The position numbers and the translations under genes are program-made. A stretch of 64,000 bases of DNA from Litoreibacter janthinus. GTDB lineage: Bacteria; Pseudomonadota; Alphaproteobacteria; Rhodobacterales; Rhodobacteraceae. The number at the start of each line of letters is the position of its first letter. Within the stretch, counting starts at the first letter, position 1. The notes below the pieces were generated by a model. It had not been told where the DNA came from, did not search any database, and saw nothing but the letters and a program-made list of their open reading frames with translations. The stretch covers positions 3,045,751 through 3,109,750 of the forward strand of contig NZ_FOYO01000001.1 in assembly GCF_900111945.1 (NCBI RefSeq), read 5' to 3'. Of the stretch, positions 1 through 7,552 are shown one piece after another.

Positions 1-1223
1 TTCAACGCCCGCGTGAGCTGCGCCAAGGTTGTGGCGCGGTCGGGGCCATGCACCGTCAGCTTGGCAATCATCGGGTCGTAATGCGGACTGATCCCGTCGC
101 CCTCCCGCACGCCGGTATCAATGCGCGCGCCGCTGGCAAAGCGCAGGTGGCGCAGCGTGCCGGTTGCGGGTAGGAAGCCTGCGGGCACGTCCTCTGCATA
201 GATGCGGGCCTCGAAGGAATGGCCGGTGATTGAAAGCTCTTCCTGACGTGCAGGCAGCCCTTCGCCCGATGCCACGCGCAACTGCCATTCGACCAGATCG
301 ACGCCGGTGATGGCCTCGGTCACGGGGTGCTCAACCTGAAGGCGAGTGTTCATCTCCATGAAATAGAACCGGTCTGCGTGTAGACCGTCGGACGCGTCCA
401 CGATGAACTCCACCGTGCCCGCGCCAGCGTACCCCACCGCCTCCGCTGCGCGCACCGCCGCCTGCCCCATCGCGTCGCGCATCTCGGGTGTCATGCCGGG
501 GGCCGGAGCTTCCTCAATCACCTTTTGGTGGCGACGTTGCAAGGAGCAGTCGCGCTCGAACAGATGCACCGCCTTCGTGCCGTCTCCGAACACCTGCACC
601 TCGATATGGCGGGGGGTGGAGACGTATTTTTCGATCAGCACGGCGGCGTTGCCGAAGGCCTTTTGCGCCTCGGTTTGGGCAGCTTCCAACTCCTGCGCGA
701 AGTCCTTGGGGGCGTTGACCCGCCGCATGCCTTTGCCGCCACCGCCCGCGACCGCCTTGATCAACACGGGGTAGCCGATCTTGTCGGCCTCGGCGGCGAG
801 ATTATCTTGGCCCGCCTCGTGGTAGCCCGGCACCACGGGTACGCCCGCTTTGACCATCAACGCCTTGGCGGCGTCCTTCAATCCCATCGCGCGGATGGCG
901 TGGGCGGAGGGGCCGATGAAGGTCAGGCCCGCCTTTTCAACCGCCTCGACGAGATCGGGGTTTTCCGACAGGAAGCCATAGCCCGGGTGGATTGCCTGCG
1001 CGCCGGTTGTCAAAGCTGCGTCAATTATGGCGTCGCCCCGCAGGTAGCTTTCCGCAGGCGTGGCACCACCGAGGGAGATAGCTTCGTCAGCCATCGCCAC
1101 ATGGCGGGCCTTTGCGTCCACATCAGAATGGACCGCCACAGTGCCAACGCCCAAGCGGCGGCAGGTATCGATGATCCGGCAAGCGATTTCGCCGCGATTG
1201 GCGATGAGGATTTTAGAGAACAT
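1..1223 (-). CDS. mccA: Methylcrotonyl-CoA carboxylase, biotin carboxylase (alpha) subunit, 3' end cut by window edge
   Basis: Carboxylates biotin with ATP and bicarbonate for 3-methylcrotonyl-CoA carboxylase in leucine breakdown. Reading leftward from ATG 1221-1223, the product opens with the biotin-carboxylase signature NRGEIA (residues 9-14). It continues with an ATP-grasp glycine loop (GGGGKGMRR) and the catalytic-loop motifs [15 protein letters not shown] and EARIYAED. About 407 codons are inside the window, so the BCCP (biotinyl) domain lies beyond position 1. It follows the thermonuclease-like gene after an unusually long, hairpin-containing 111-bp gap. The assignment to MCC rather than propionyl- or acetyl-CoA carboxylase rests on its operon with mccB and ivd. 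Confidence 0.95.
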   Translation of the reverse strand, partial: MFSKILIANRGEIACRIIDTCRRLGVGTVAVHSDVDAKARHVAMADEAISLGGATPAESYLRGDAIIDAALTTGAQAIHPGYGFLSENPDLVEAVEKAGLTFIGPSAHAIRAMGLKDAAKALMVKAGVPVVPGYHEAGQDNLAAEADKIGYPVLIKAVAGGGGKGMRRVNAPKDFAQELEAAQTEAQKAFGNAAVLIEKYVSTPRHIEVQVFGDGTKAVHLFERDCSLQRRHQKVIEEAPAPGMTPEMRDAMGQAAVRAAEAVGYAGAGTVEFIVDASDGLHADRFYFMEMNTRLQVEHPVTEAITGVDLVEWQLRVASGEGLPARQEELSITGHSFEARIYAEDVPAGFLPATGTLRHLRFASGARIDTGVREGDGISPHYDPMIAKLTVHGPDRATTLAQLTRAL

Positions 1224-1250
1224 CTTTAGCACCTCGTTTTGAGATATGGG

Positions 1251-1308
1251 CAGCCCACGCGGCGAAGCCGCAGGGCTGGGCGGCACCAAGGGGCTCGATG
1301 TCCCTTGG
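1251..1308. repeat. Two consecutive hairpins in the gap between the thermonuclease-like gene and mccA
   Basis: The first hairpin pairs CAGCCC (1251-1256) with GGGCTG (1273-1278), with an inner GCGGC-GAA-GCCGC stem. The second pairs CCAAGGG (1286-1292) with CCCTTGG (1302-1308). Neither is followed by a T-run in the direction of the operon, so they look like mRNA-processing or stability elements or a small intergenic repeat, not a terminator. The rest of the gap shows nothing else. Confidence 0.5.
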
Positions 1309-1334
1309 GGACGCCCCGCTTTCGATGGACATCG

Positions 1335-1862
1335 TCATGCGCACCACCCCGCACGCTGCCCGCCAGTATAAGCGCGACCGTGACCGCTTTTTATCATGCT
1401 ACGTGCAACCCCCTCACCACCTGCGCGCAGGTAGATAAGTAAGCGCCCGTAGCGGTCCGATCCGTCCGGTGTGATGATGATCTCGCCGGAGGTCCAAAGC
1501 AGGGACCGCAGCTTTTGCGTTGCCAACCAACCCGCGGCGAACTCTGAAAGGCATTTATATGAAAAGCGCTCCGGCGCGTCGTAGCTTTTGATCCGCGCCG
1601 ACCGGACACCCGCTTCTGGGCAGAAGACGCGAAGCGTATCCCCGTCGATGATGTCGAGCGCCACGCAACTCGAACCTGCCCGCGCCAAACCATTGGCAAC
1701 ATCAATCGCGGGTGGTCCAACCAACAGCGCGAACACGGCCCCTGCTCCGATCATCGTGCGAGATGGCCGACGCAGAGAAAAACGCTGCCTAGGCCGTTTG
1801 GCTCGGGGCTGCCGGTCAGAAAGCAAAGACCGAAGCCATTTTTCATCCGAACGCCGCTTCAC
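1335..1862 (-). CDS. Thermonuclease-family (SNase-like) protein with N-terminal membrane segment
   Basis: Staphylococcal-nuclease-fold protein of 175 residues. A basic N-terminus (1-36) precedes one hydrophobic segment (about 37-60), so it is probably anchored or exported. The catalytic set can be matched to staphylococcal nuclease: DGDT (73-76), R90, D95, E98 in the stretch RIKSYDAPE, and R140 in DRYGR. Start is GTG 1862, giving a GTGA overlap with the mccB stop, so the two genes are translationally coupled. A phosphodiesterase has no obvious role in leucine catabolism. Activity is predicted from residues only; it could also be a non-catalytic nucleic-acid-binding relative. Confidence 0.8.
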   Translation of the reverse strand: MKRRSDEKWLRSLLSDRQPRAKRPRQRFSLRRPSRTMIGAGAVFALLVGPPAIDVANGLARAGSSCVALDIIDGDTLRVFCPEAGVRSARIKSYDAPERFSYKCLSEFAAGWLATQKLRSLLWTSGEIIITPDGSDRYGRLLIYLRAGGEGVARSMIKSGHGRAYTGGQRAGWCA

Positions 1863-3454
1863 ATCCGGAACACGCCGAAGCGTGTCTCCTCTATCGGGGC
1901 GTTCAGCGCGGCGCGCAAAGATAACGCCAGCACGTCGCGGGCCTTTCGGGGGTCGACGATGCCGTCATCCCAGAGCCGTGCGGAGGCGTATAACGGATGC
2001 GATTGCTCCTCGAACATATCAATCGTGGGTTGCTTGAACGCGGCCTCCTCCTCGGCGGACCATGTGCCGCCCTTGCGCTCGATCCCGTCGCGCTTGACCG
2101 TCGCCAGAACGCCGGCAGCCTGCGGGCCGCCCATGACCGAGATGCGCGAATTGGGCCAAGACCACATGAAACGCGGCTGGTAGGCGCGGCCCGCCATGCC
2201 GTAATTCCCCGCCCCGAACGAGCCGCCGATCACCATGGTGATTTTCGGCACGGAGGTCGTGGCCACGGCGGTCACCAGCTTGGCGCCGTGCCGCGCGATG
2301 CCTTCGTTTTCATACTGGCGCCCGACCATGAAGCCGGTGATGTTTTGCAGGAAGACCAGTGGAATGCGGCGTTGCGAGCAGAGTTCGACGAAATGCGCGC
2401 CCTTCTGGGCGGCCTCGGAGAACAGCACGCCGTTGTTGGCGATGATACCCACCTGCATGCCACAGATGTCTGCAAAGCCGGTGACCAGCGTCTCGCCGAA
2501 GCGCTTCTTGAACTCGTCGAAGCGGGAGCCGTCGACGATCCGAGCGATCACCTCGCGGATGTCGTAGGGGGTGGTCAAGGAGGCTGGCACAACACCGAGC
2601 AATTCGGACGGGTCATAGGCGGGCGCTTCGCCTTGCGTGACGCTGCCAACCCCGCCGCCAATGTTTCCAACCGCCTGCCGCGCCAAGGCCAAAGCATGCG
2701 CGTCATCCTCGGCAAGATAATCCGCCACGCCGGACAGGCGCGTGTGCACGTCACCGCCGCCGAGGTCTTCCGCTGTGACAACCTCTCCCGTGGCGGCCTT
2801 CACCAAGGGCGGGCCTGCGAGGAAGATGGTGCCTTGTTCCTTCACGATGATGGTGACGTCGGACATGGCGGGCACATAAGCGCCGCCTGCGGTGCAGGAG
2901 CCCATGACCACGGCGATCTGCGCGATGCCCTTGGCGGACATGCGGGCCTGATTGTAGAAGATGCGCCCGAAATGGTCGCGGTCGGGGAAGACCTCGTCCT
3001 GATTGGGCAGGTTCGCCCCGCCCGAGTCCACGAGGTAGACGCAAGGCAGGTGGTTTTCCTCGGCAATCTCCTGCGCGCGGAGGTGTTTTTTCACCGTCAT
3101 CGGATAGTAGGTGCCGCCCTTTACGGTGGCATCGTTGCAGACCACCATGACTTGGCGGCCCTGCACCAAGCCGATGCCCGCGATGACACCCGCACAGGGC
3201 GCCGCGCCATCGTAGAGCCCGTGGGCAGCCGTGGCACCGACTTCAAGAAACGGCGAGCCGGGGTCGAGCAGGTTGGCGACACGGTCGCGGGGCAGCATCT
3301 TGCCGCGGCTCTCGTGGCGTTCGCGCGGGCCTTCGCCGCCGCCCAATGCGGCGTGCTGTGCCGCCTCTCGCACGACACGCAAGGCTTCTAAATTGGCGGT
3401 CTCGTTGGCGCGGAACGCCTCGGAGCCGGCGGCGATGTTGGAGGTGAGTTTCAT
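1859..3454 (-). CDS. mccB: Methylcrotonyl-CoA carboxylase, carboxyltransferase (beta) subunit
   Basis: Transfers the carboxyl group from biotin to 3-methylcrotonyl-CoA, giving 3-methylglutaconyl-CoA. The 531-residue product has the length and order of the acyl-CoA carboxyltransferase family: [21 protein letters not shown] near residue 60, [24 protein letters not shown], then in the C-terminal half [28 protein letters not shown] and [10 protein letters not shown]. Start ATG is at 3454, six bases after the stop of the LprI-like gene, and the stop overlaps the thermonuclease-like gene. Its partners mccA and ivd sit in the same minus-strand operon, which separates it from propionyl-CoA carboxylase beta. 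Confidence 0.96.
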   Translation of the reverse strand: MKLTSNIAAGSEAFRANETANLEALRVVREAAQHAALGGGEGPRERHESRGKMLPRDRVANLLDPGSPFLEVGATAAHGLYDGAAPCAGVIAGIGLVQGRQVMVVCNDATVKGGTYYPMTVKKHLRAQEIAEENHLPCVYLVDSGGANLPNQDEVFPDRDHFGRIFYNQARMSAKGIAQIAVVMGSCTAGGAYVPAMSDVTIIVKEQGTIFLAGPPLVKAATGEVVTAEDLGGGDVHTRLSGVADYLAEDDAHALALARQAVGNIGGGVGSVTQGEAPAYDPSELLGVVPASLTTPYDIREVIARIVDGSRFDEFKKRFGETLVTGFADICGMQVGIIANNGVLFSEAAQKGAHFVELCSQRRIPLVFLQNITGFMVGRQYENEGIARHGAKLVTAVATTSVPKITMVIGGSFGAGNYGMAGRAYQPRFMWSWPNSRISVMGGPQAAGVLATVKRDGIERKGGTWSAEEEAAFKQPTIDMFEEQSHPLYASARLWDDGIVDPRKARDVLALSLRAALNAPIEETRFGVFRM

Positions 3455-3460
3455 GGGGCG

Positions 3461-3931
3461 TTACCTCGGTCTCATGTCGCGCAAGGCGATGCTGCGTTCG
3501 GCGGTCATGACCAGCAGGCAATTGGCGTAGGCGATGCCGCGCACGGAGCCGCCCTCCCACTGGTCATAGGTCAGGTCACATTCGGCGTCGCGAAAGGCGA
3601 TCCACGCGCGTTGCACGTTTTGCAAGCCGCCCGCGAGATCGGTGCCTTCGTCAGCGTCGCGGGTTTTCAAGTCGGCTCGGGTGGTCTGGTATTCTTCGTT
3701 CAGGATATCGTCCCAAATGGCTGTTTCCGCCGTGATGCAGGTCGCGATACCTTGCGAGGTGGTCCCTCCTGGCAGCAACTGGCACTGGTCCGACGCGGCC
3801 CCGAGGCAGTCAGGGCTGCGCTGGCCTTCCGGCGTGGCGGCGTGGCAGGCGTAAATGCGGGCGGGCTCGACGGTCAGGTCCGCAGCAGAGAGCGGAGATG
3901 CCATCGCAAGCAATAGCAGCACGAACCTCAT
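3461..3931 (-). CDS. Secreted LprI-type (DUF1311) cysteine protein
   Basis: The 156-residue product has a signal peptide (MRFVLLLLAMASPLSA) followed by a DUF1311/lysozyme-inhibitor-LprI-like domain. Cysteines are spaced C-x12-C-x7-C-x14-C, then W-x3-L-x2-E-Y and an RAWIAFRDAEC motif typical of the family. I chose ATG 3931 rather than upstream in-frame codons because it directly precedes the signal peptide and makes an ATGA overlap with the previous gene's stop. The family is periplasmic or lipoprotein-like. Lysozyme inhibition is shown for only some members, so the function here is open. It lies between leucine-catabolic genes. Confidence 0.8.
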   Translation of the reverse strand: MRFVLLLLAMASPLSAADLTVEPARIYACHAATPEGQRSPDCLGAASDQCQLLPGGTTSQGIATCITAETAIWDDILNEEYQTTRADLKTRDADEGTDLAGGLQNVQRAWIAFRDAECDLTYDQWEGGSVRGIAYANCLLVMTAERSIALRDMRPR

Positions 3932-4404
3932 TGTTTGATCTCGCAATAGCCCGCCGCAGAGCGGCCTTCCAAGCACGCCGCAAACTCCCCCGACAGGCCC
4001 GCCAATTCGCTGATCTCGCACCCTAGCCGCGCGCTCTCTGCGCCGTTGGGCTTTGAGGCCGCAACCTCTTGGCATTTTTGCACAACGTAGCCGGTCCACT
4101 GGCCCATCAGGTCCAGCAACTCGGACGAGCCCTCGGACGTGACCGCCTCGATCACCTCGTCCTGCAAGGTTTTCACCGTGCCGGACCATTCCTCCCGCAC
4201 GCCGCCAAGACAGGTTGCGTGGGCGTCGGTGCCGACCTCGTGGCGCACGCAGGGCTGGAACATCAACTCCACGCATTGCGGCCATGTGGTGCCCGCCTCC
4301 ATGGTTTCCAAGCACGCCAGCACAAGGACTTTGTCCTGCGCGATGGTGTCTTGTGCCATGGCGGGATTCACGAACAGGGCGGCGATGAGGGGCAAATACT
4401 TCAT
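3928..4404 (-). CDS. Secreted six-cysteine protein, diverged LprI-like paralogue
   Basis: The 158-residue product begins with a signal peptide (MKYLPLIAALFVNPAMA). The mature part has cysteines spaced C-x12-C-x7-C-x12-C followed by x7-W, almost the pattern of the LprI-type protein next to it. A later GQWTGYVVQKC lines up with RAWIAFRDAEC. Start is ATG 4404, with AAGGA six bases upstream; an in-frame ATG at 4425 lacks a ribosome-binding site and overlaps the preceding gene. I infer a tandem duplicate that has drifted beyond easy recognition. Function unknown. Confidence 0.75.
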   Translation of the reverse strand: MKYLPLIAALFVNPAMAQDTIAQDKVLVLACLETMEAGTTWPQCVELMFQPCVRHEVGTDAHATCLGGVREEWSGTVKTLQDEVIEAVTSEGSSELLDLMGQWTGYVVQKCQEVAASKPNGAESARLGCEISELAGLSGEFAACLEGRSAAGYCEIKQ

Positions 4405-4414
4405 AGACGGTCCT

Positions 4415-4762
4415 TCAAGCCGCATCGCGCGGGGCGAGCGGGGTTTTGGTGGCCCAGTCGGCGGGGCCGTTTTGCGCGATCAGCCCGCCCAAGGGGCCGA
4501 CGTGATATTCATAGTGCCGAGTGGCATCAAAGGGCTCCGGGCCGCAAATGACAACCATGCGGGTGGTTTTGACCGGCCCGGGCCGCGCGCGGCAATGGGT
4601 CAGCTGCGCGTCTTGGTGGGTGTCGAGGTAGCGGGCGGCGTAGGTTTCGATAATCTGGGTTTCGGTGAGTTTGAGGGTTTGGGAGCGGTAGGCGGCAGCG
4701 GCTGCGATGAGCAGCAGGGTCAGGAGCGTAAGGGAGATGTAGTGCACGGGGCGGAGGGTCAT
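4415..4762 (-). CDS. Small protein with one N-terminal membrane segment, unknown function
   Basis: The 115-residue product has an N-terminal hydrophobic helix (about residues 9-25, ISLTLLTLLLIAAAAA) and a short soluble domain with two cysteines (C57 and C73). The helix has no clear cleavage site, so it is more likely anchored than secreted. The start overlaps the stop of the upstream gene by 4 bp, and 10 bp separate it from the next gene, so it is part of the ivd-mcc operon. I do not recognise a family. Confidence 0.65.
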   Translation of the reverse strand: MTLRPVHYISLTLLTLLLIAAAAAYRSQTLKLTETQIIETYAARYLDTHQDAQLTHCRARPGPVKTTRMVVICGPEPFDATRHYEYHVGPLGGLIAQNGPADWATKTPLAPRDAA

Positions 4763-5253
4763 TTGGGCGCACCTGATTGTACCAGTCGCGCGGCCTCTCT
4801 AGCTGAGGTCCATTGCAGAAATACCGTCATGTGAGCGCAGAAGGCGTTGGCATCTGGCATGAGTTTGCGAAGCTTGGGGTCCTTGCGGAAAAAGGCGCGC
4901 GCATCGTCGGTGCAATCGAATGACTGAGTGCCATTTCGAACCATAGCGATCAGGTCTGAGGCTGCACGGAACTTACTATCTGGCTTAAAGTCTTGCGGAA
5001 TTTCCGCGCGCAGGGTTTCGGTGTGTGCGGCAAGCGTATCGCGGAATTTGAGCGCGCACAGGCGTGGTTTGCTCTCGAAGCTACACACCGCAGAGATGTG
5101 TTCGATGCAAGTTTGATCGTAGATCTCGGCGCGGTCGTTTGGCAGCGTATCGACATAGCGCGCGCAACTTTGCAGCGAGACACCGGGATCAAAGGCCTGA
5201 GCCGCGGTTGGGCCAGGGGCCAGCAAGGCCAAGAGTGTGAGAGCCAGCCTCAC
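4759..5253 (-). CDS. Secreted cysteine-rich protein, possible third LprI-like paralogue
   Basis: The 164-residue product has a signal peptide (MRLALTLLALLAPGPTAAQA) and at least six cysteines. It shares the C-x7-C element and general order (two clustered cysteine pairs, a middle helix, then two distant cysteines) with the two secreted proteins further down the operon, but similarity is weak. It overlaps the ivd stop by 4 bp (5250-5253) and the next gene by 4 bp, so it is co-translated with them. Function unknown; the paralogy is an inference from cysteine spacing. Confidence 0.65.
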   Translation of the reverse strand: MRLALTLLALLAPGPTAAQAFDPGVSLQSCARYVDTLPNDRAEIYDQTCIEHISAVCSFESKPRLCALKFRDTLAAHTETLRAEIPQDFKPDSKFRAASDLIAMVRNGTQSFDCTDDARAFFRKDPKLRKLMPDANAFCAHMTVFLQWTSAREAARLVQSGAPK

Positions 5254-6413
5254 CCCATCGCCCCCATCAGCTCCCGACCGACCAGCATCCGCCTGATCTC
5301 GGAAGTCCCTGCCCCGATCTCCATCAGCTTGGCGTCGCGGAACAGGCGGGCCACGGGGGCGTCAGCCAAAAATCCAGCTCCGCCCATCGCCTGCACGGCT
5401 TGGTGGGCTTGGACCATGGCTTGCTCGGACGCATAGAGACAGCATGCAGCCGCGTCTTGCCTCGTGATATTCCCACGATCACAGGCACGACCCGCTTCGT
5501 AGACATAGGCGCGGGCGGAGTTCATGGCTGTATACATATCCGCAATCTTGCCCTGCATCAGTTGGAACGAGCCGATGGGTTTGCCGAACTGCTTGCGCTC
5601 CACCATGTAGGGCATGACCTCGTCCAGACAGGCGGCCATGATGCCGGTGCCGATACCCGCCAGAACCACGCGTTCATAGTCTAGACCGGACATGAGGACA
5701 CGCACGCCGCGCCCCTCCTCGCCCAGCACGTTCTCGAACGGGACTTCGACATCGTCGAAGATCAGCTCCGCGGTGTTGGAGCCGCGCATGCCAAGCTTGT
5801 CGAAATGTGGGGAGGTGGAGAAGCCTTTCATCGACTTCTCGATGATGAAGGCTGTGATGCCTTTGGGGCCAGCGTCAGGATCGGTCTTGGCGTAGACCAC
5901 CAAGGTGGAGGCGTCGGGGCCATTGGTGATCCAGTATTTATTGCCGGAGAGGCGGTAGTGATCGTTGCGCTTTTCCGCCTTCAACGACATGGAAACAACG
6001 TCGGAGCCTGCGCCCGCCTCGGACATCGCCAAAGCGCCGACATGCTCGCCGGAAATGAGTCCGGGGAGGTATTGCGCCTTCTGCTCCGCGGTGCCGTTCA
6101 GCTTGATCTGGTTTACGCAAAGGTTGGAATGTGCGCCGTAGGACAGCGACACGGATGCGGAGGCGCGGGCGATTTCCTCGACCGCGATCACATGGGCCAG
6201 ATAGCTCATGCCGGAGCCGCCGTCTTCCTCTGGTACGGTGATCCCAAGCAGGCCCAGTTCGCCCATTTCGGTCCACAGATGTGCGGGAAATTCATTGGAG
6301 GCGTCGACCTCGGCGGCGATCGGTTTGACGCGTTCTTGCGCCCAGCGGTGCACCATGTCGCGCAAGGCGTTGACGTCTTCTCCCAAGTCGAAATTCATCG
6401 AAGCGTTAAACAT
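5250..6413 (-). CDS. ivd: Isovaleryl-CoA dehydrogenase
   Basis: FAD enzyme oxidising isovaleryl-CoA to 3-methylcrotonyl-CoA, the step before MCC. Its 387 residues match the family length. Visible acyl-CoA-dehydrogenase motifs are ALAMSEAGAGSD (127-138) and WITNG (161-165), then the YER glutamate E247 (isovaleryl-CoA dehydrogenases carry the catalytic base here instead of at the C-terminal position), and GAGTSEIRRMLVGREL near the end. I start at ATG 6413, with GGAGG six bases upstream; a TTG further up lies inside the operator palindrome and is rejected. First gene of the leucine-degradation operon, preceded by a good promoter. Confidence 0.96.
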   Translation of the reverse strand: MFNASMNFDLGEDVNALRDMVHRWAQERVKPIAAEVDASNEFPAHLWTEMGELGLLGITVPEEDGGSGMSYLAHVIAVEEIARASASVSLSYGAHSNLCVNQIKLNGTAEQKAQYLPGLISGEHVGALAMSEAGAGSDVVSMSLKAEKRNDHYRLSGNKYWITNGPDASTLVVYAKTDPDAGPKGITAFIIEKSMKGFSTSPHFDKLGMRGSNTAELIFDDVEVPFENVLGEEGRGVRVLMSGLDYERVVLAGIGTGIMAACLDEVMPYMVERKQFGKPIGSFQLMQGKIADMYTAMNSARAYVYEAGRACDRGNITRQDAAACCLYASEQAMVQAHQAVQAMGGAGFLADAPVARLFRDAKLMEIGAGTSEIRRMLVGRELMGAMG

Positions 6414-6430
6414 GGTAGTCCTCCCCGTTA

Positions 6431-6446
6431 TTGAACGCACGTTCAA
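6431..6446. promoter_or_regulatory. Palindromic operator in front of ivd
   Basis: TTGAACG-CA-CGTTCAA is a perfect 7-bp inverted repeat. It lies directly downstream of the -10 box, over the expected transcription start, which is a repressor-like position. Its size and symmetry suit a TetR- or MerR-type regulator. Regulators of branched-chain catabolism of both types (LiuQ, LiuR) are known, but I cannot name the protein, and no regulator gene lies in the window. Confidence 0.6.
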
Positions 6447-6475
6447 ATACTAGAGCGGGGATTATCACTGGTCAA
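6447..6475 (-). promoter_or_regulatory. Sigma-70-type promoter of the ivd-mcc operon
   Basis: On the minus strand, TTGACC (6475-6470) and TAGTAT (6452-6447) are separated by exactly 17 bp. The predicted start falls in or next to the palindrome at 6431-6446, about 25-30 bp before the ivd ribosome-binding site. Confidence 0.6.
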
Positions 6476-6547
6476 CAGAGTCGGTGACCTCTAGAGGCGA
6501 CTCATAAAAAATCAATTGTTGGCAGTTACCATCTCAGGCGCCCCAAA

Positions 6548-6567
6548 AGGTAAGGTATTCCTTACCT
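6548..6567. promoter_or_regulatory. Inverted repeat between ivd and the YiiX-like gene
   Basis: AGGTAAGG-TATT-CCTTACCT is a perfect 8-bp inverted repeat with a 4-bp centre. A further half-site-like TTACCTTG lies at about 6610, before the gene at 6683. It may be an operator for that gene or a small hairpin; no T-run follows on either strand. The remainder of 6476-6682 shows nothing I can name. Confidence 0.35.
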
Positions 6568-6682
6568 CAAGGGCGGCGTTTCGCCACTAAGCCCTTGTCA
6601 TTCCTGCATTTACCTTGCCTTTGGAGCAGATTCTGCCGCATTTTCGTCACAGTCTAACACCCAGATAATCGAGACAACAAAA

Positions 6683-7552
6683 ATGATCTATCTAGCCTTC
6701 TACAGGGGAGAGGGTCGGCCGTTAAGCGACACGCTCGTCAAGTGGGTCACCCGCTCCGAGTTCTCGCATTGTGAGTTACTAGTGAGTTCCCGCCAGCCCA
6801 AAACCGGCGAAACCCATCGCTGCGTCACCGCCCAAGGGAAAAACGGCGGCGTCTGCGTGCGCGACCTCTACTTCCGAGAGGGCGCCTATGAATTCGTGCA
6901 GGTGCCTTGGGCCCCGCATGACACATTCTCCCGCGCAGCCCGGCATGTCGGTCGAGGCTACGACTATTGGGGATTGCTGATGAGCCAGTTCATCAACTTG
7001 CGCCGCCATGTGGAGGATCGCTATTTCTGCTCCAAGTTATGTGCGGAGGCACTTGGCCTCGCACAGGCGCATACCTACGCGCCGGGTGATCTGAAACGCA
7101 TCGTAGAAGAGCATAACCGCGTCTACCGCATGGCCCATATCGCCGCGACACAGTCTTTGCCTGTGCACGGGGTCGTTGCGGGGCAACCGGACCTGTCGCC
7201 GTCGCCAGCCAACGAGCCGGGATATCCTGCCAATGGACTGTCCGTCCTAGCCCGCCAAGGCCGTTCGGCCATGAAGGGCACGGGCCTCGCTTTGAATTAT
7301 TCGGGCGATCAGCTCGCAATCCTCGATGGAGAAGGTCAGCGGCAGGCGCATGTCCAGCAGGCCCGACAAAATGTTGTCCGTCCGCGCCAAAGCCTGAGGC
7401 CGCGCATAGCGCCAGCTGTCATAGCGCGAGGTGAAGGCCTTGGGTTCGGCCGCGCCGAACCATTTAAGCTCAACACCGCGCGATGCGCATCTGGAGGTAA
7501 ACTCCTCAATTTCAGCAGGCGAAGCCTCGGGCAGCCGGAACTGGATGGATGA
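6683..7552 (+). CDS. YiiX/NlpC-P60-superfamily-like hydrolase, C-terminus running antisense into the next gene
   Basis: Residues 1-150 look like a permuted papain-like (YiiX/NlpC-P60) hydrolase. They contain MIYLAFYRG, an SHCELLV motif with the candidate histidine near residue 29, GYDYWGLL, and RYFCSKLCAEAL with the candidate cysteine near residue 116. Such proteins cleave amide or ester bonds in cell-wall peptides or lipids, but the substrate is unknown here. The frame stays open for 306 bp into the 3' end of the convergent degT gene; that part (about residues 189-289) has no recognisable content. The natural protein probably ended near residue 190 and lost its stop codon. The ATG is unsupported by a strong ribosome-binding site. 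Confidence 0.6.
   Translation: MIYLAFYRGEGRPLSDTLVKWVTRSEFSHCELLVSSRQPKTGETHRCVTAQGKNGGVCVRDLYFREGAYEFVQVPWAPHDTFSRAARHVGRGYDYWGLLMSQFINLRRHVEDRYFCSKLCAEALGLAQAHTYAPGDLKRIVEEHNRVYRMAHIAATQSLPVHGVVAGQPDLSPSPANEPGYPANGLSVLARQGRSAMKGTGLALNYSGDQLAILDGEGQRQAHVQQARQNVVRPRQSLRPRIAPAVIARGEGLGFGRAEPFKLNTARCASGGKLLNFSRRSLGQPELDG

Noticed and set aside
1997..3391. Long open frame (464 codons) antisense to mccB
   Set aside because: High-GC shadow: it lies wholly opposite a strongly conserved carboxyltransferase gene and its product is His/Arg/Gly-rich without motifs.
6414..6446. TTG start of ivd inside the operator palindrome
   Set aside because: The ATG at 6413 has an ideal GGAGG site and matches the family length; the extension adds non-conserved residues.
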